NCBI RefSeq assembly: GCF_040655735.1
Contig: NZ_JBFAKK010000003.1
Span: forward strand, 62,001 to 126,000
From: Phytomonospora sp040655735
GTDB lineage: Bacteria; Actinomycetota; Actinomycetes; Mycobacteriales; Micromonosporaceae
Reading direction: 5' to 3'
Length of the DNA stretch: 64,000 nucleotides
Part shown: piece by piece, positions 41,107-48,769 of the stretch
How the letters are laid out: each line of letters begins with the position of its first letter
How positions within the stretch are numbered: the stretch's first letter is position 1
The notes under the pieces: generated by a model
Told to the model about the DNA's origin: nothing
The model's input: the letters and a program-made list of their open reading frames with translations, nothing else
The model's database searches: none
Position numbers and translations under genes: made by a program

Positions 41107-41112
41107 TACCCT
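41107..41112 (+). promoter_or_regulatory. -10 hexamer TACCCT for leaderless pdtaS
   Basis: TACCCT with a 6-nt spacer to GTG 41119; no Shine-Dalgarno. Confidence 0.5.
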
Positions 41113-41118
41113 CGACTG

Positions 41119-42597
41119 GTGTCCACCCTCCGTGATCTTCTCAGCGCGCACACGACCCTCGAAGAGGACCAGGTCGACCACCTGCACCTCCTGGCGGCCG
41201 AGTGGCAGCTGCTGTCCGACCTCTCCTTCGCCGACCTGCTGATGTGGGTGCGCGCGCAGGACGGCGACCGCGGCTACATCTGCGTCGCCCAGGTGCGGCC
41301 CACGACGGGCATGACCGCCTATTACGACGATCAGGTCGCGCGCACCATCGCCGGCGCCGACGCCGCGCATCTAAGCGCCGCATACACCGAGGGCCGCATC
41401 TGGCGGGAGGGCGACCCGGTGTGGTTCGGCGACACGCCCGCGCGGCATGAGGCGATCCCGGTCCGCCGGACCGCCGAGGGGCCGGTGATCGCGGTGATCG
41501 CGCGTGACACGAATCTCATGACCGTCCGCAGCCCGAGCCGGCTGGAGTCGAACTACCTCAACATCGCCGACGACCTCGCGCAGATGGTCACCGACGGCAG
41601 CTTCCCGCCGCCGCGCCTGCCCGGCGAGACGACAACGGCGCCGCGCGTCGGGGACGGCCTCGTCCGGCTCGACGCGGCGGGGAAGGTCAAGTACGTCTCG
41701 CCCAACGCCCTGTCGGCCTACCGGCGCCTGGGGGTGTCGGGCCACCTGCTCGGCGAGGACCTGGCGGCCATCACCGGCCGGCTGGCCGACGACCCCTTCG
41801 ACGGCGGCGACGCCGTGGCGCGCATCAATTCCGCGCTGCGGGGCGACAGCCCGCCGCGCAAGGAGATCGAGGCGCGGGGCGCGACGGTCCTGATGCGGGC
41901 ACTGCCGCTGCGGCCGGTCGGCTCGCCGGCGGGCGCGCTGATCTTGGTGCGCGACGTGACCGAGGTCCGCCGCCGCGACCGGGCGCTGATGACCAAGGAC
42001 GCCACGATCCGCGAGATCCACCACCGGGTGAAGAACAACCTCCAGACCGTCGCGGCGCTGCTGCGCCTCCAGGCGCGGCGGGTCGGCGCTCCGCAGGCCC
42101 GGGCGGCCCTTGAGGAGTCGGTGCGGCGGGTCGCGTCGATCGCGCTGGTGCACGAGACGCTGTCCCAGTCCAGCGACGAGGCCGTCGCCTTCGACGAGAT
42201 CGTCGACCGGATCTCGTCGATGGCAGCCGAGGTCGCCGCGGCCGAGTCGCAGGTGCGGCTGCGGCGTGTCGGGACCTTCGGTGTGCTGCCCTCGGAGGTG
42301 GCCACGCCGCTGGTGATGATCCTCAACGAGCTGCTCCAGAACTCCGTCGAGCACGCCTACGGGCCGGGGCAGTCGGGTGAGGTAGTGCTGACCGTGACGC
42401 GGGAGAACGGCGAGCTGCGGGTGGTCGTTTCCGACGAGGGCCGGGGTCTTCCGGAGTCCTTCCGGATCGAGAACAGCCAGCGGCTCGGCCTGCAGATCGT
42501 GCGGACCCTCGCCACCGGTGAGCTGCGCGGCACCATCGACCTTCGCCCCCGCGAGGGCGGCGGCACCGAGGCGGAACTCGTCGTACCCCTGAGCTGA
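41119..42597 (+). CDS. pdtaS: PdtaS-type cytoplasmic sensor histidine kinase
   Basis: 492 residues from GTG 41119. Layout: GAF domain (about 1-135), PAS domain (about 178-285), HisKA_2 dimerisation/phosphorylation box with IREIHHRVKNNLQTVAALLRLQARR (acceptor His at 301/302), then an ATPase with NELLQNSVEHAYG (N box) and DEGRGLPESFRI (G box). There is no membrane helix. The architecture matches M. tuberculosis PdtaS (Rv3220c), which phosphorylates the ANTAR antiterminator PdtaR. No ANTAR regulator gene lies nearby in the window. Alone between the DUF2087 and VOC genes. Confidence 0.92.
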   Translation: MSTLRDLLSAHTTLEEDQVDHLHLLAAEWQLLSDLSFADLLMWVRAQDGDRGYICVAQVRPTTGMTAYYDDQVARTIAGADAAHLSAAYTEGRIWREGDPVWFGDTPARHEAIPVRRTAEGPVIAVIARDTNLMTVRSPSRLESNYLNIADDLAQMVTDGSFPPPRLPGETTTAPRVGDGLVRLDAAGKVKYVSPNALSAYRRLGVSGHLLGEDLAAITGRLADDPFDGGDAVARINSALRGDSPPRKEIEARGATVLMRALPLRPVGSPAGALILVRDVTEVRRRDRALMTKDATIREIHHRVKNNLQTVAALLRLQARRVGAPQARAALEESVRRVASIALVHETLSQSSDEAVAFDEIVDRISSMAAEVAAAESQVRLRRVGTFGVLPSEVATPLVMILNELLQNSVEHAYGPGQSGEVVLTVTRENGELRVVVSDEGRGLPESFRIENSQRLGLQIVRTLATGELRGTIDLRPREGGGTEAELVVPLS

Positions 42598-42609
42598 CTT
42601 CGTACGGTG

Positions 42610-42615
42610 TACGAT
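42610..42615 (+). promoter_or_regulatory. -10 hexamer TACGAT for leaderless VOC gene
   Basis: TACGAT with a 6-nt TCCGGG spacer to ATG 42622; no Shine-Dalgarno. Confidence 0.5.
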
Positions 42616-42621
42616 TCCGGG

Positions 42622-43347
42622 ATGGCCAACGAGGTGACCATCCCGGCCCTTCCCTGCGCTTCCATCGACGAGACGGCCGAGTTCTACCAGGCGCTCGGCT
42701 TCACCCGCACCTACCGCCAGACCCGCCCCAACCCGTTCATGATCGTCAAGCGCGAGGACATCGAACTGCAGTTCTTCGGCATCGACGGCTTCAAGGCCGC
42801 CGACTCCTATGGAACCTGCGTGGTGATCGTCCCCGACATCGGCGAGATCTACGAGGCCTTCGCCGCGGGCATGCGCGCGGCGTACGGCAAGGTCCTCGTC
42901 GCCGGGATCCCTCGTGTGACACGTCCGCGTAAACGCAAGAACGTCGACGGACTCGCCGGATTCAGCCTGGTCGACACCGGCGGGAACTGGATCCGCTTCT
43001 TCCCGCGGCCGCCCGCCGACGAGCCCGCCATCGCCGAAGCCGGCGAGCGCGGCCGACTGGGCCGGGCCCTGGACAACGCCGTCGTCCTCGGCGACTCCAA
43101 AGGCGACGAACGCCAGGCCGCTCGGATCCTCGACTCGACGCTGAGGCGCGAGGGCGGCGAGGCCGCGCCGGCCGAACTCGTGGAGGCGCTCGTCTACCGC
43201 GCCGAACTCGCCGTCCGGCTCGGCGAAGACGACGTCGCCCGCGAGCATCTCGCCCGCGCCGGGGCCGTCGAACTCGGCGACGCCGAACGCTCCGCGCTCG
43301 CCGGGACGCTCGCCGAGGCGGCCGAGCTGTCCCGCAGTCTGGACTGA
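42622..43347 (+). CDS. VOC (glyoxalase/bleomycin-resistance) family protein with helical tail
   Basis: 241 residues from ATG 42622. The N-terminal 125 residues form a VOC fold (IPALPCASIDETAEFYQALGFTRTYRQ, IELQFFGIDGF, GFSLVDTGGNWIRFFPRP). The remainder is a helical extension with TPR-like texture (LGRALDNAVVLGDSKGDERQAARILDSTL, LVEALVYRAELAVRLGEDDVAREHLARAG). Some VOC proteins bind metals and small molecules; no clear metal set is assigned here. The TPR-like tail is unusual and suggests a protein partner. Confidence 0.82.
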   Translation: MANEVTIPALPCASIDETAEFYQALGFTRTYRQTRPNPFMIVKREDIELQFFGIDGFKAADSYGTCVVIVPDIGEIYEAFAAGMRAAYGKVLVAGIPRVTRPRKRKNVDGLAGFSLVDTGGNWIRFFPRPPADEPAIAEAGERGRLGRALDNAVVLGDSKGDERQAARILDSTLRREGGEAAPAELVEALVYRAELAVRLGEDDVAREHLARAGAVELGDAERSALAGTLAEAAELSRSLD

Positions 43348-43686
43348 TCCATTCGCTGATCCGCCGGCCCCGCGTCCGGTGAACGCCTTGTTACCCCAGA
43401 TGTCGCCGTGTGTCGGCCTGTGGCGCCGCCTACGCCGCGTCTTGGGAGGTGACACCCCCGTGGAGCTTGTGGCATGCTTGCCCGCATGAGTGCTGCCCTG
43501 CGCATCCGACTCGTGGCCCGCCGCCACGTGGACTTCGGGCGTACCCGCAGCGCGATCTGTCGCCCGGTGCATCGTCGCGCCTGATCGAACCAGCCACACC
43601 TTCTTGGGCGCGCGACGTGTCGCCGCCGTGACTCCACTGTGTGCAACGCCTCGCGTGCTGATCATTTAGCACCGGGAGCAAGCATC
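43348..43686 (+). other. Leader region of the sulfur-assimilation operon
   Basis: 340 bp between the VOC stop and the sulfite/nitrite reductase start. It holds the leader peptide ORF at 43486-43584, with CATGCT (43473-43478) 7 nt upstream as a possible -10, and 102 nt of leader after it that could fold. No other gene is seen. Confidence 0.6.
43486..43584 (+). CDS. Putative sulfur-operon leader peptide
   Basis: 32-codon ORF from ATG 43486: it starts MSAALRIRLVARRHVDFGR and continues TRSAICRPVHRRA. The RRHVD-x-x-R-x-x-SA-x-CR pattern recurs in short leader peptides that I recall upstream of sulfate/sulfite assimilation genes in many actinobacteria. A cysteine codon late in such peptides could let translation report cysteine supply and control the downstream operon. 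The ORF ends 102 nt before the reductase start. Function is inferred from position and pattern; no family search was possible. Confidence 0.7.
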   Translation: MSAALRIRLVARRHVDFGRTRSAICRPVHRRA

Positions 43687-45345
43687 ATGACCTCGTCGGT
43701 CCGCAGTAGGCACAACTCCAAGGGCCAGGGCCAGTGGGCGTACGGCCACACCGAGCCGCTCAACCCCAACGAGCAGCAGAAGAAGGACGACAATCCCCTC
43801 AACGTCCGCGCGCGCATCGAGAACATCTACGCGCACCGCGGCTTCGCCTCGATCGACCCGGCCGACCTTCGCGGCCGCTTCCGCTGGTGGGGGCTGTACA
43901 CGCAGCGCAAGCCCGGCTTCGACGGCACCGCGACCGGTGTCCTCGAACCCGAGGAGCTGGAGGACGAGTACTTCATGCTGCGGGTCCGCATCGACGGCGG
44001 GCAGCTGTCGGTGGAGCAGTTGCGCGCGATCGCCGAGATCTCGAAGATCTACGGCCGCGACACCGCCGACATCACCGACCGGCAGAACATCCAGCTGCAC
44101 TGGATCCGCGTCGAGGACGTGCCCGACATCTGGCGCCGCCTCGAAGAGGTCGGACTGTCCACTCAGGAGGCTTGCGGCGACTGCCCGCGCGTCGTCCTCG
44201 GCAGTCCGGTCGCCGGCGTCGCCGAAGACGAGCTGATCGACGCCACCCCCGCCATCGACGAGATCATCGACCGCTTCATCGGCGACCAGAGCCTGTCGAA
44301 CCTGCCGCGCAAGTACAAGTCCGGCATCTCCTGGCTGCCCGACCTGCCCTACGAGACCAACGACCTGTCCTTCCTCGGCGCCGTCCACCCCGTGCACGGG
44401 CCCGGCTACGACGTGTGGGTCGGCGGCGGCCTGTCCACCAACCCCATGCTCGCCAAGCGCCTGGGCACCTGGGTCGCCCTCGAAGACGTCCCCGACGTCT
44501 GGCACGCCGTCACCGCCCTCTTCCGCGACTACGGCTTCCGCCGCCTGCGGACCCGCGCGCGCCTGAAGTTCCTCGTCGCCGACTGGGGCATCGAGCGCTT
44601 CCGGGAGGTGCTGGAGAACGAGTACCTCAAGCGCAAGCTCGACGACCTCGACGAACCCGAGGTCGCACCGGCGCTCATCGACCACGTCGGCGTGCACCGC
44701 CAGGCCGACGGCCGCTACTTCATCGGTGCCGCACCGATCGTCGGGCGCGTCACCGGGACCGTACTCGAACAGGTCGCCGAGCTCGCCGCCCGCCACGGCA
44801 GCGACCGCATCCGCACGACCCCGGGCCAGAAACTCCTCGTCCTCGACATCAACGAGTCCGATGTGGACTCCGTGGTCGCCGAACTGCGCGAGCTCGGCCT
44901 GCACGCCGACCCCAGCCCCTGGCGCCGCGCCACCATGGCCTGCACCGGCATCGAGTTCTGCAAACTCGCCCTCGTCGACACCAAGGAACGCGCCCGCCAG
45001 ACGGTCATCCAGCTGGAGAAGCGCGTGCCCGACATGGACAGTCCACTGTCGATCCACGTCAACGGCTGCCCCAACGCCTGCGCCCGCACCCAGACCGCCG
45101 ACATCGGCCTCAAGGGCCAGCTCGTCCTCGTCGACGGAAAGCGCGTCGAAGGCTTCCAGGTCCACCTCGGCGGCGGACACGCCCAGCACGCCGGCCTCGG
45201 CCGCAAACTCCGCGGCCACAAGGTCTCGGCCGCCGAACTCGCCGACTACGTCGAGCGCCTCTCCCGCCGCTACCTGGAGGAGCGCACCGACGGCGAGGTC
45301 TTCGCCGAATGGGTCGCCCGCGCCGACGAGAAGGACCTCCAGTGA
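43687..45345 (+). CDS. Ferredoxin-dependent sulfite (or nitrite) reductase
   Basis: 552 residues from ATG 43687 (GGGAGC upstream). The siroheme/[4Fe-4S] cysteines are in CTGIEFCKLAL and NGCPNACARTQ; ferredoxin-like repeats include DEYFMLRVRIDGGQLS and DITDRQNIQLHWIRVEDVPDIW, and EACGDCPRVV contains the cysteine that in M. tuberculosis SirA/NirA joins a Tyr-Cys crosslink. Six-electron reduction of sulfite to sulfide is the likely role, since APS reductase and sirohydrochlorin chelatase follow in the operon. GTGA overlap with the next gene. Confidence 0.93.
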   Translation: MTSSVRSRHNSKGQGQWAYGHTEPLNPNEQQKKDDNPLNVRARIENIYAHRGFASIDPADLRGRFRWWGLYTQRKPGFDGTATGVLEPEELEDEYFMLRVRIDGGQLSVEQLRAIAEISKIYGRDTADITDRQNIQLHWIRVEDVPDIWRRLEEVGLSTQEACGDCPRVVLGSPVAGVAEDELIDATPAIDEIIDRFIGDQSLSNLPRKYKSGISWLPDLPYETNDLSFLGAVHPVHGPGYDVWVGGGLSTNPMLAKRLGTWVALEDVPDVWHAVTALFRDYGFRRLRTRARLKFLVADWGIERFREVLENEYLKRKLDDLDEPEVAPALIDHVGVHRQADGRYFIGAAPIVGRVTGTVLEQVAELAARHGSDRIRTTPGQKLLVLDINESDVDSVVAELRELGLHADPSPWRRATMACTGIEFCKLALVDTKERARQTVIQLEKRVPDMDSPLSIHVNGCPNACARTQTADIGLKGQLVLVDGKRVEGFQVHLGGGHAQHAGLGRKLRGHKVSAAELADYVERLSRRYLEERTDGEVFAEWVARADEKDLQ

Positions 45346-45560
45346 GCGGTCGCGCCGTCCCCTACTTCTGCCCCTACTGCGGCGACGAGGACCTCTACCC
45401 CCACCTCCCGCCGGGCCCCGACGCGCGGCCCTCGGGCTGGGAGTGCCGCGCCTGCGCCCGCGTGTTCTCGGTGACCTTCAAAGGACTCAACTTCGGCAAC
45501 GACGCCACCCCTCAGACCGTGCCCGTCGACAACAGACCGGAGACCGGCGATGACTCGTGA
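45342..45560 (+). CDS. Small zinc-ribbon protein of the sulfur operon
   Basis: 72 residues from GTG 45342. Two CxxC pairs, CPYCG and CRACA, about 25 residues apart form a zinc ribbon; the tail GLNFGNDATPQTVPVD is polar. The gene overlaps the reductase stop by 4 nt and the APS reductase start by 11 nt, so translation is coupled. Short proteins of this kind occur between these two genes in actinobacteria, but I know no proven function. A role in Fe-S or siroheme delivery, or in electron transfer, is only a guess. Confidence 0.8.
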   Translation: MSGRAVPYFCPYCGDEDLYPHLPPGPDARPSGWECRACARVFSVTFKGLNFGNDATPQTVPVDNRPETGDDS

Positions 45561-46245
45561 CATCCTCGAACTGCGAGACCTGGCCCTGCACGCCGGCCGC
45601 GAACTCGACAACGCCTCCGCCGAACGCATCGTGGAATGGGCCGCCGCCGAGTTCGGCGAGCGCTTCTGCGTGACCTCCTCCTTCGCCGACGCCGTCCTCG
45701 CCCACCTGGTGTCCACAGTGGTGCCCGGCGTCGACGTCGTCTTCCTCGACACCGGCCTGCACTTCGAGGAGACCCTCGACGTGCGCGAAGAGGTCCGCCG
45801 ACGGCTCCCGGTTACGGTCAAGTCCGTGCGGCCGCCGCTGACCGTCGGCCGCCAGGACGGCGAGTTCGGCCCCCGCCTGTGGGACCGCGCCCCCGACGAG
45901 TGCTGCCACATGCGCAAGGTCGAACCCCTCGCCGAGGCGCTCGCCGACTACGACGCGTGGGCGACCGGCCTGCGGCGTGACGAGTCGCCCAGCCGCGCCG
46001 GCACCCGCGTGGTGGACTTCGACGCCGGACGCGCCAAGGTGAAGATCTCACCCATCGCGAACTGGACGCAGTCCGATGTGGACGCCTACATCGCGGCCAA
46101 CGACATCCCCGTCAACGACCTCTTCAACCGCGGCTACGGCTCGATCGGCTGCTGGCCGTGCACCCGCCGCGTCAAGCCCGGCGAGGACCCCCGCGCCGGC
46201 CGCTGGGCGATGTTCGACAAGCAGGAATGCGGTCTCCACCTGTGA
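45550..46245 (+). CDS. cysH: Adenylyl-sulfate (APS) reductase, CysH family
   Basis: 231 residues. Thiol-dependent reduction of adenosine 5'-phosphosulfate to sulfite and AMP. The four [4Fe-4S] cysteines C118/C119 (ECCHMRK) and C201/C204 (GCWPC) mark the APS-reducing type and not the PAPS-only type; C227 in the terminal ECGLHL is the catalytic cysteine. The PP-loop region is VTSSFADAVLAHLV and VVFLDTGLHFEETL. Sulfate adenylyltransferase genes (cysDN) are not in the window. Confidence 0.95.
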   Translation: MTRDILELRDLALHAGRELDNASAERIVEWAAAEFGERFCVTSSFADAVLAHLVSTVVPGVDVVFLDTGLHFEETLDVREEVRRRLPVTVKSVRPPLTVGRQDGEFGPRLWDRAPDECCHMRKVEPLAEALADYDAWATGLRRDESPSRAGTRVVDFDAGRAKVKISPIANWTQSDVDAYIAANDIPVNDLFNRGYGSIGCWPCTRRVKPGEDPRAGRWAMFDKQECGLHL

Positions 46246-46970
46246 GCGGCTCCTGGAGGTCCGACGGCCCCGGCCCGCCGCTGGTGCTGATCGCGCACGG
46301 CAGCCGCGACGGCCGCTCCTCGGCCGTCGTGCGGCGCATCGCCGCCCGCCTCGACGCGCGCGCCGCGTTCATCGACTTCGACCGCCCCGGCCCGGTGACC
46401 CTCATGACCGACCTGGCCGACGCCGGCCACCGCACGGTCGTCGCGGTGCCCCTGCTGCTCACCGACGCCTTCCACAGCCGCGTCGACGTGCCCCGGCTGC
46501 TGGCCGAGGTCCGAGAGAAGCGCCCGAAGCTCGAAGTGCTCGCGGGAGCCCCGGTCGGCGGGCCCGAACTCGTCCCCGCGCTCGTCCGCCCTTTGCCCCC
46601 GGGAACCGACGGCATCGTCCTGGCCGCCGCCGGCACCAGGGACCCCGAGTCGCTGATCCAGGTCGGCGACATGGCCGAACGGACCGGCGCGCACGCCGGC
46701 GTCCCGGCCGGACCGGCCTTCGCCGCGTCCGCCGAACCCTCGGTCGGCGCCGCCGTCGAGAAACTGCGGGCGCGCGGCGCCGAACGCGTCGCGGTCGCCT
46801 CCTACTTCATCGCCCCCGGGCTCCTCTACGAGCGGGTCCGCGTCGCCGCGCTCGCCGCCGGGGTGCCGGTGGCGCCGCCGCTGGGCGACGCCGGGGAGCT
46901 CCTGGCGGTGGTGCGCGACAGGTACGGGGCCGCGCTGGGCGTCGGCGCCGGACTCGGCATGGCCGCCTGA
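46242..46970 (+). CDS. Sirohydrochlorin chelatase (CbiX/SirB-like)
   Basis: 242 residues from GTG 46242, overlapping the cysH stop as GTGA. Two repeated chelatase halves: LVLIAHGSRDGRSSAVVRRIAARL with the metal/porphyrin His, VVAVPLLLTDAFHSRVDVPRLL, and the second half IVLAAAGTRDPES and VAVASYFIAPGLLYERV. It inserts iron into sirohydrochlorin to make siroheme for the upstream reductase, explaining its place in the operon. A hairpin terminator follows 38 bp later. Confidence 0.88.
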   Translation: MSGSWRSDGPGPPLVLIAHGSRDGRSSAVVRRIAARLDARAAFIDFDRPGPVTLMTDLADAGHRTVVAVPLLLTDAFHSRVDVPRLLAEVREKRPKLEVLAGAPVGGPELVPALVRPLPPGTDGIVLAAAGTRDPESLIQVGDMAERTGAHAGVPAGPAFAASAEPSVGAAVEKLRARGAERVAVASYFIAPGLLYERVRVAALAAGVPVAPPLGDAGELLAVVRDRYGAALGVGAGLGMAA

Positions 46971-47008
46971 GAAGCGCCGGATCCGTTTCATCCCTTGTGT
47001 TCTACTTC

Positions 47009-47038
47009 GCGGGCCGCACCTCCAGGGGTGCGGCCCGC
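47009..47038 (+). terminator. Terminator of the sulfur operon
   Basis: GCGGGCCGCACC (47009-47020) pairs with GGTGCGGCCCGC (47027-47038), loop of 6 nt, no T-run. Confidence 0.65.
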
Positions 47039-47425
47039 CTCGATCATGCGTCCCTTGTGGACCATCGTGGGCCCTTTGGGCCTCCGGCCCCCATTGGCAC
47101 CATCCACCCCCCTTGTTACGATGTTCCCGTCACGGAGACGGTCCCAGCGCGACGTTTCCCCTCGTAACCGAAGGGGTAACGCTGTTGATGGGCCGTCAGC
47201 CGGTCGCCCACCGACCGGATCCCGCGGCCCCGCGAGCAAGTGCCCACCACCTGCTCGCCGACAACACAAGACAGGTGCCGGAATCATGCGGTCCCGCCGC
47301 GTCCGTGTCCGTCGTCGCCGGCCCCGGCGGCCCGTGACCGCGACGCGCGCGTCGTCTCCCGGCACGAGGCCGAAGCCCAGCCTCCCGCCAACGGCGAAAG
47401 CCGATGAGGAGACCACGCCAAGCTG
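47039..47425 (+). other. Long structured leader of the acyltransferase gene
   Basis: 390 bp. After the promoter at 47094-47122 the leader can fold into CCCCT/AGGGG, CCGGTCG/CGACCGG and GCGAGCA/TGCTCGC stems before an arginine-rich ORF (ATG 47286, 46 codons) whose TGA overlaps the acyltransferase ATG. The fold does not match a riboswitch class I can identify by eye. Confidence 0.4.
47094..47122 (+). promoter_or_regulatory. Sigma-A-type promoter of the acyltransferase gene
   Basis: TTGGCA (47094-47099), 17-bp spacer, TACGAT (47117-47122). Predicted start near 47129 gives a leader of about 300 nt. Confidence 0.6.
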
Positions 47426-48496
47426 ATGTCCGCACCCGCTTTGACGACCACCGCGCAAGAAGCAACTCCGGCGAGCCCGACCCGAAAGGACCCGTACTTC
47501 TCCAACGCGAAGCTGATCCTGATCGTCCTCGTCGCGTGCGGGCACGCCTGGGCGCCGCTGATGGACAGTGACGCGGTCCGGGCGGCCTACCTGGTCCTGT
47601 ACGACCTGCACATGCCGGCCTTCATCCTCATCTCGGGCTACCTGTCGCGCAGCTTCGTCGGCCGCCCCGACCAGTGGCGGCGCCTGCTCACCGGTGTCGC
47701 CCTCCCGTATGTGACCTTCTCGCTCGCCTACGGCCTGCTGCGGATCTACACCGAGGGCCGCTTCGAGTGGAACCTGCTCTACCCGTGGTACCTGATGTGG
47801 TTCCTGCCGGCGCTGTTCTTCTGGCGGCTGAGCGCGCAGATCTGGAAGGTCGTGCGCTGGCCGGTCGCGGTGGCCTTCGCCATCTCCTTCGCGGCCTCGC
47901 TGACCGCTCTCAGCGACGTCCTCGACCTCGGCCGCGTCCTCCAGTTCCTGCCGTTCTTCGTGATCGGCACGCAGCTTCGCCGCGAGCATTTCGACATGCT
48001 GCGGCGCACGTGGATCCGTGTCGCGGGCCTGGTCGGGACGGTCGCGCTGCTGGGCGTCGCCTACGTCTTCGGGCCCAGTCTGTCGACGGAGTGGGTGTAT
48101 TACAGCCAGGGCTACGGCCAGCTGGAGACGCCGCTGGAGTGGATCCTGCCGATCCGGGTCGGGGTCTTCCTGGCCGCCGGTGTCTTGCTCGTCACCTTCC
48201 TCGCCTGGGTGCCCGACCGCGAGTGGCGGCTCAGCGCCCTCGGCGAGCGCACGATCTACGCCTACCTGCTGCACGGATTCGTGATCAAGGTCGCCGACGG
48301 CGGTCTCGACCTGTACCGCTTCGAGTGGCTGCACACGCCCGGCGGTGCCGTTCTGGTGACCCTGCTGGCGGCGGGGCTGGCGGTCTTGCTGATGACCGCG
48401 CCGGTGACGCGGATGTTCCGGTGGGCGGTGGAGCCGCGGATGCCGTGGCTGTTCACGGCCCAGGCCCGGCGGCGCCCGCAGAAGGCCGCGGCCTGA
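47426..48496 (+). CDS. Membrane acyltransferase 3 family protein
   Basis: 356 residues with about ten helices. Family motifs: KLILIVLVACGHAWAPLMD (the conserved His in helix 1), YDLHMPAFILISGYL, YPWYLMWFLPALFFWRL and ERTIYAYLLHGFVIK. Acyltransferase-3 proteins O-acylate extracellular sugars, fatty acyl chains or antibiotics using a membrane-embedded His. The target is unknown. ATG 47426 has no nearby Shine-Dalgarno; it overlaps the stop of an upstream 46-codon ORF (TGATG), so reinitiation may be used. A 19-bp hairpin follows. Confidence 0.88.
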   Translation: MSAPALTTTAQEATPASPTRKDPYFSNAKLILIVLVACGHAWAPLMDSDAVRAAYLVLYDLHMPAFILISGYLSRSFVGRPDQWRRLLTGVALPYVTFSLAYGLLRIYTEGRFEWNLLYPWYLMWFLPALFFWRLSAQIWKVVRWPVAVAFAISFAASLTALSDVLDLGRVLQFLPFFVIGTQLRREHFDMLRRTWIRVAGLVGTVALLGVAYVFGPSLSTEWVYYSQGYGQLETPLEWILPIRVGVFLAAGVLLVTFLAWVPDREWRLSALGERTIYAYLLHGFVIKVADGGLDLYRFEWLHTPGGAVLVTLLAAGLAVLLMTAPVTRMFRWAVEPRMPWLFTAQARRRPQKAAA

Positions 48497-48524
48497 CCGC
48501 GTCGGACACCGAGAGACCAAGCGT

Positions 48525-48566
48525 GCATGGCCCGGCCCCCGCTGAGAAGCGGGGGCCGGGCCATGC
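48525..48566 (+). terminator. Strong hairpin terminator after the acyltransferase gene
   Basis: 19-bp perfect stem (48525-48543 with 48548-48566) with a GAGA loop. Confidence 0.75.
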
Positions 48567-48677
48567 CTGGCACACGGGGCATCCGCGGTCGTCACGTTCA
48601 CGTCCGCCCGCCACGGATCGGACGCGGTCGAAACCTATGGTGTCACCGCAGGTCAAGTCGGTCGATATGCCGATATA

Positions 48678-48733
48678 TAGACTCCGGTCGATGTCAGGCG
48701 GATTCGATGATCAGCAGGGCGGGGGGATAGACT
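48678..48733 (+). promoter_or_regulatory. Two candidate TAGACT -10 elements upstream of helD
   Basis: TAGACT occurs at 48678-48683 and 48728-48733, exactly 50 bp apart, in the 200-bp gap before the HelD start. Either could be the -10. I see no rifampicin-associated inverted repeat. Confidence 0.35.
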
Positions 48734-48769
48734 GAATGGCTTCGTTTTCGTAGGTCGGGGAGATTGCAG

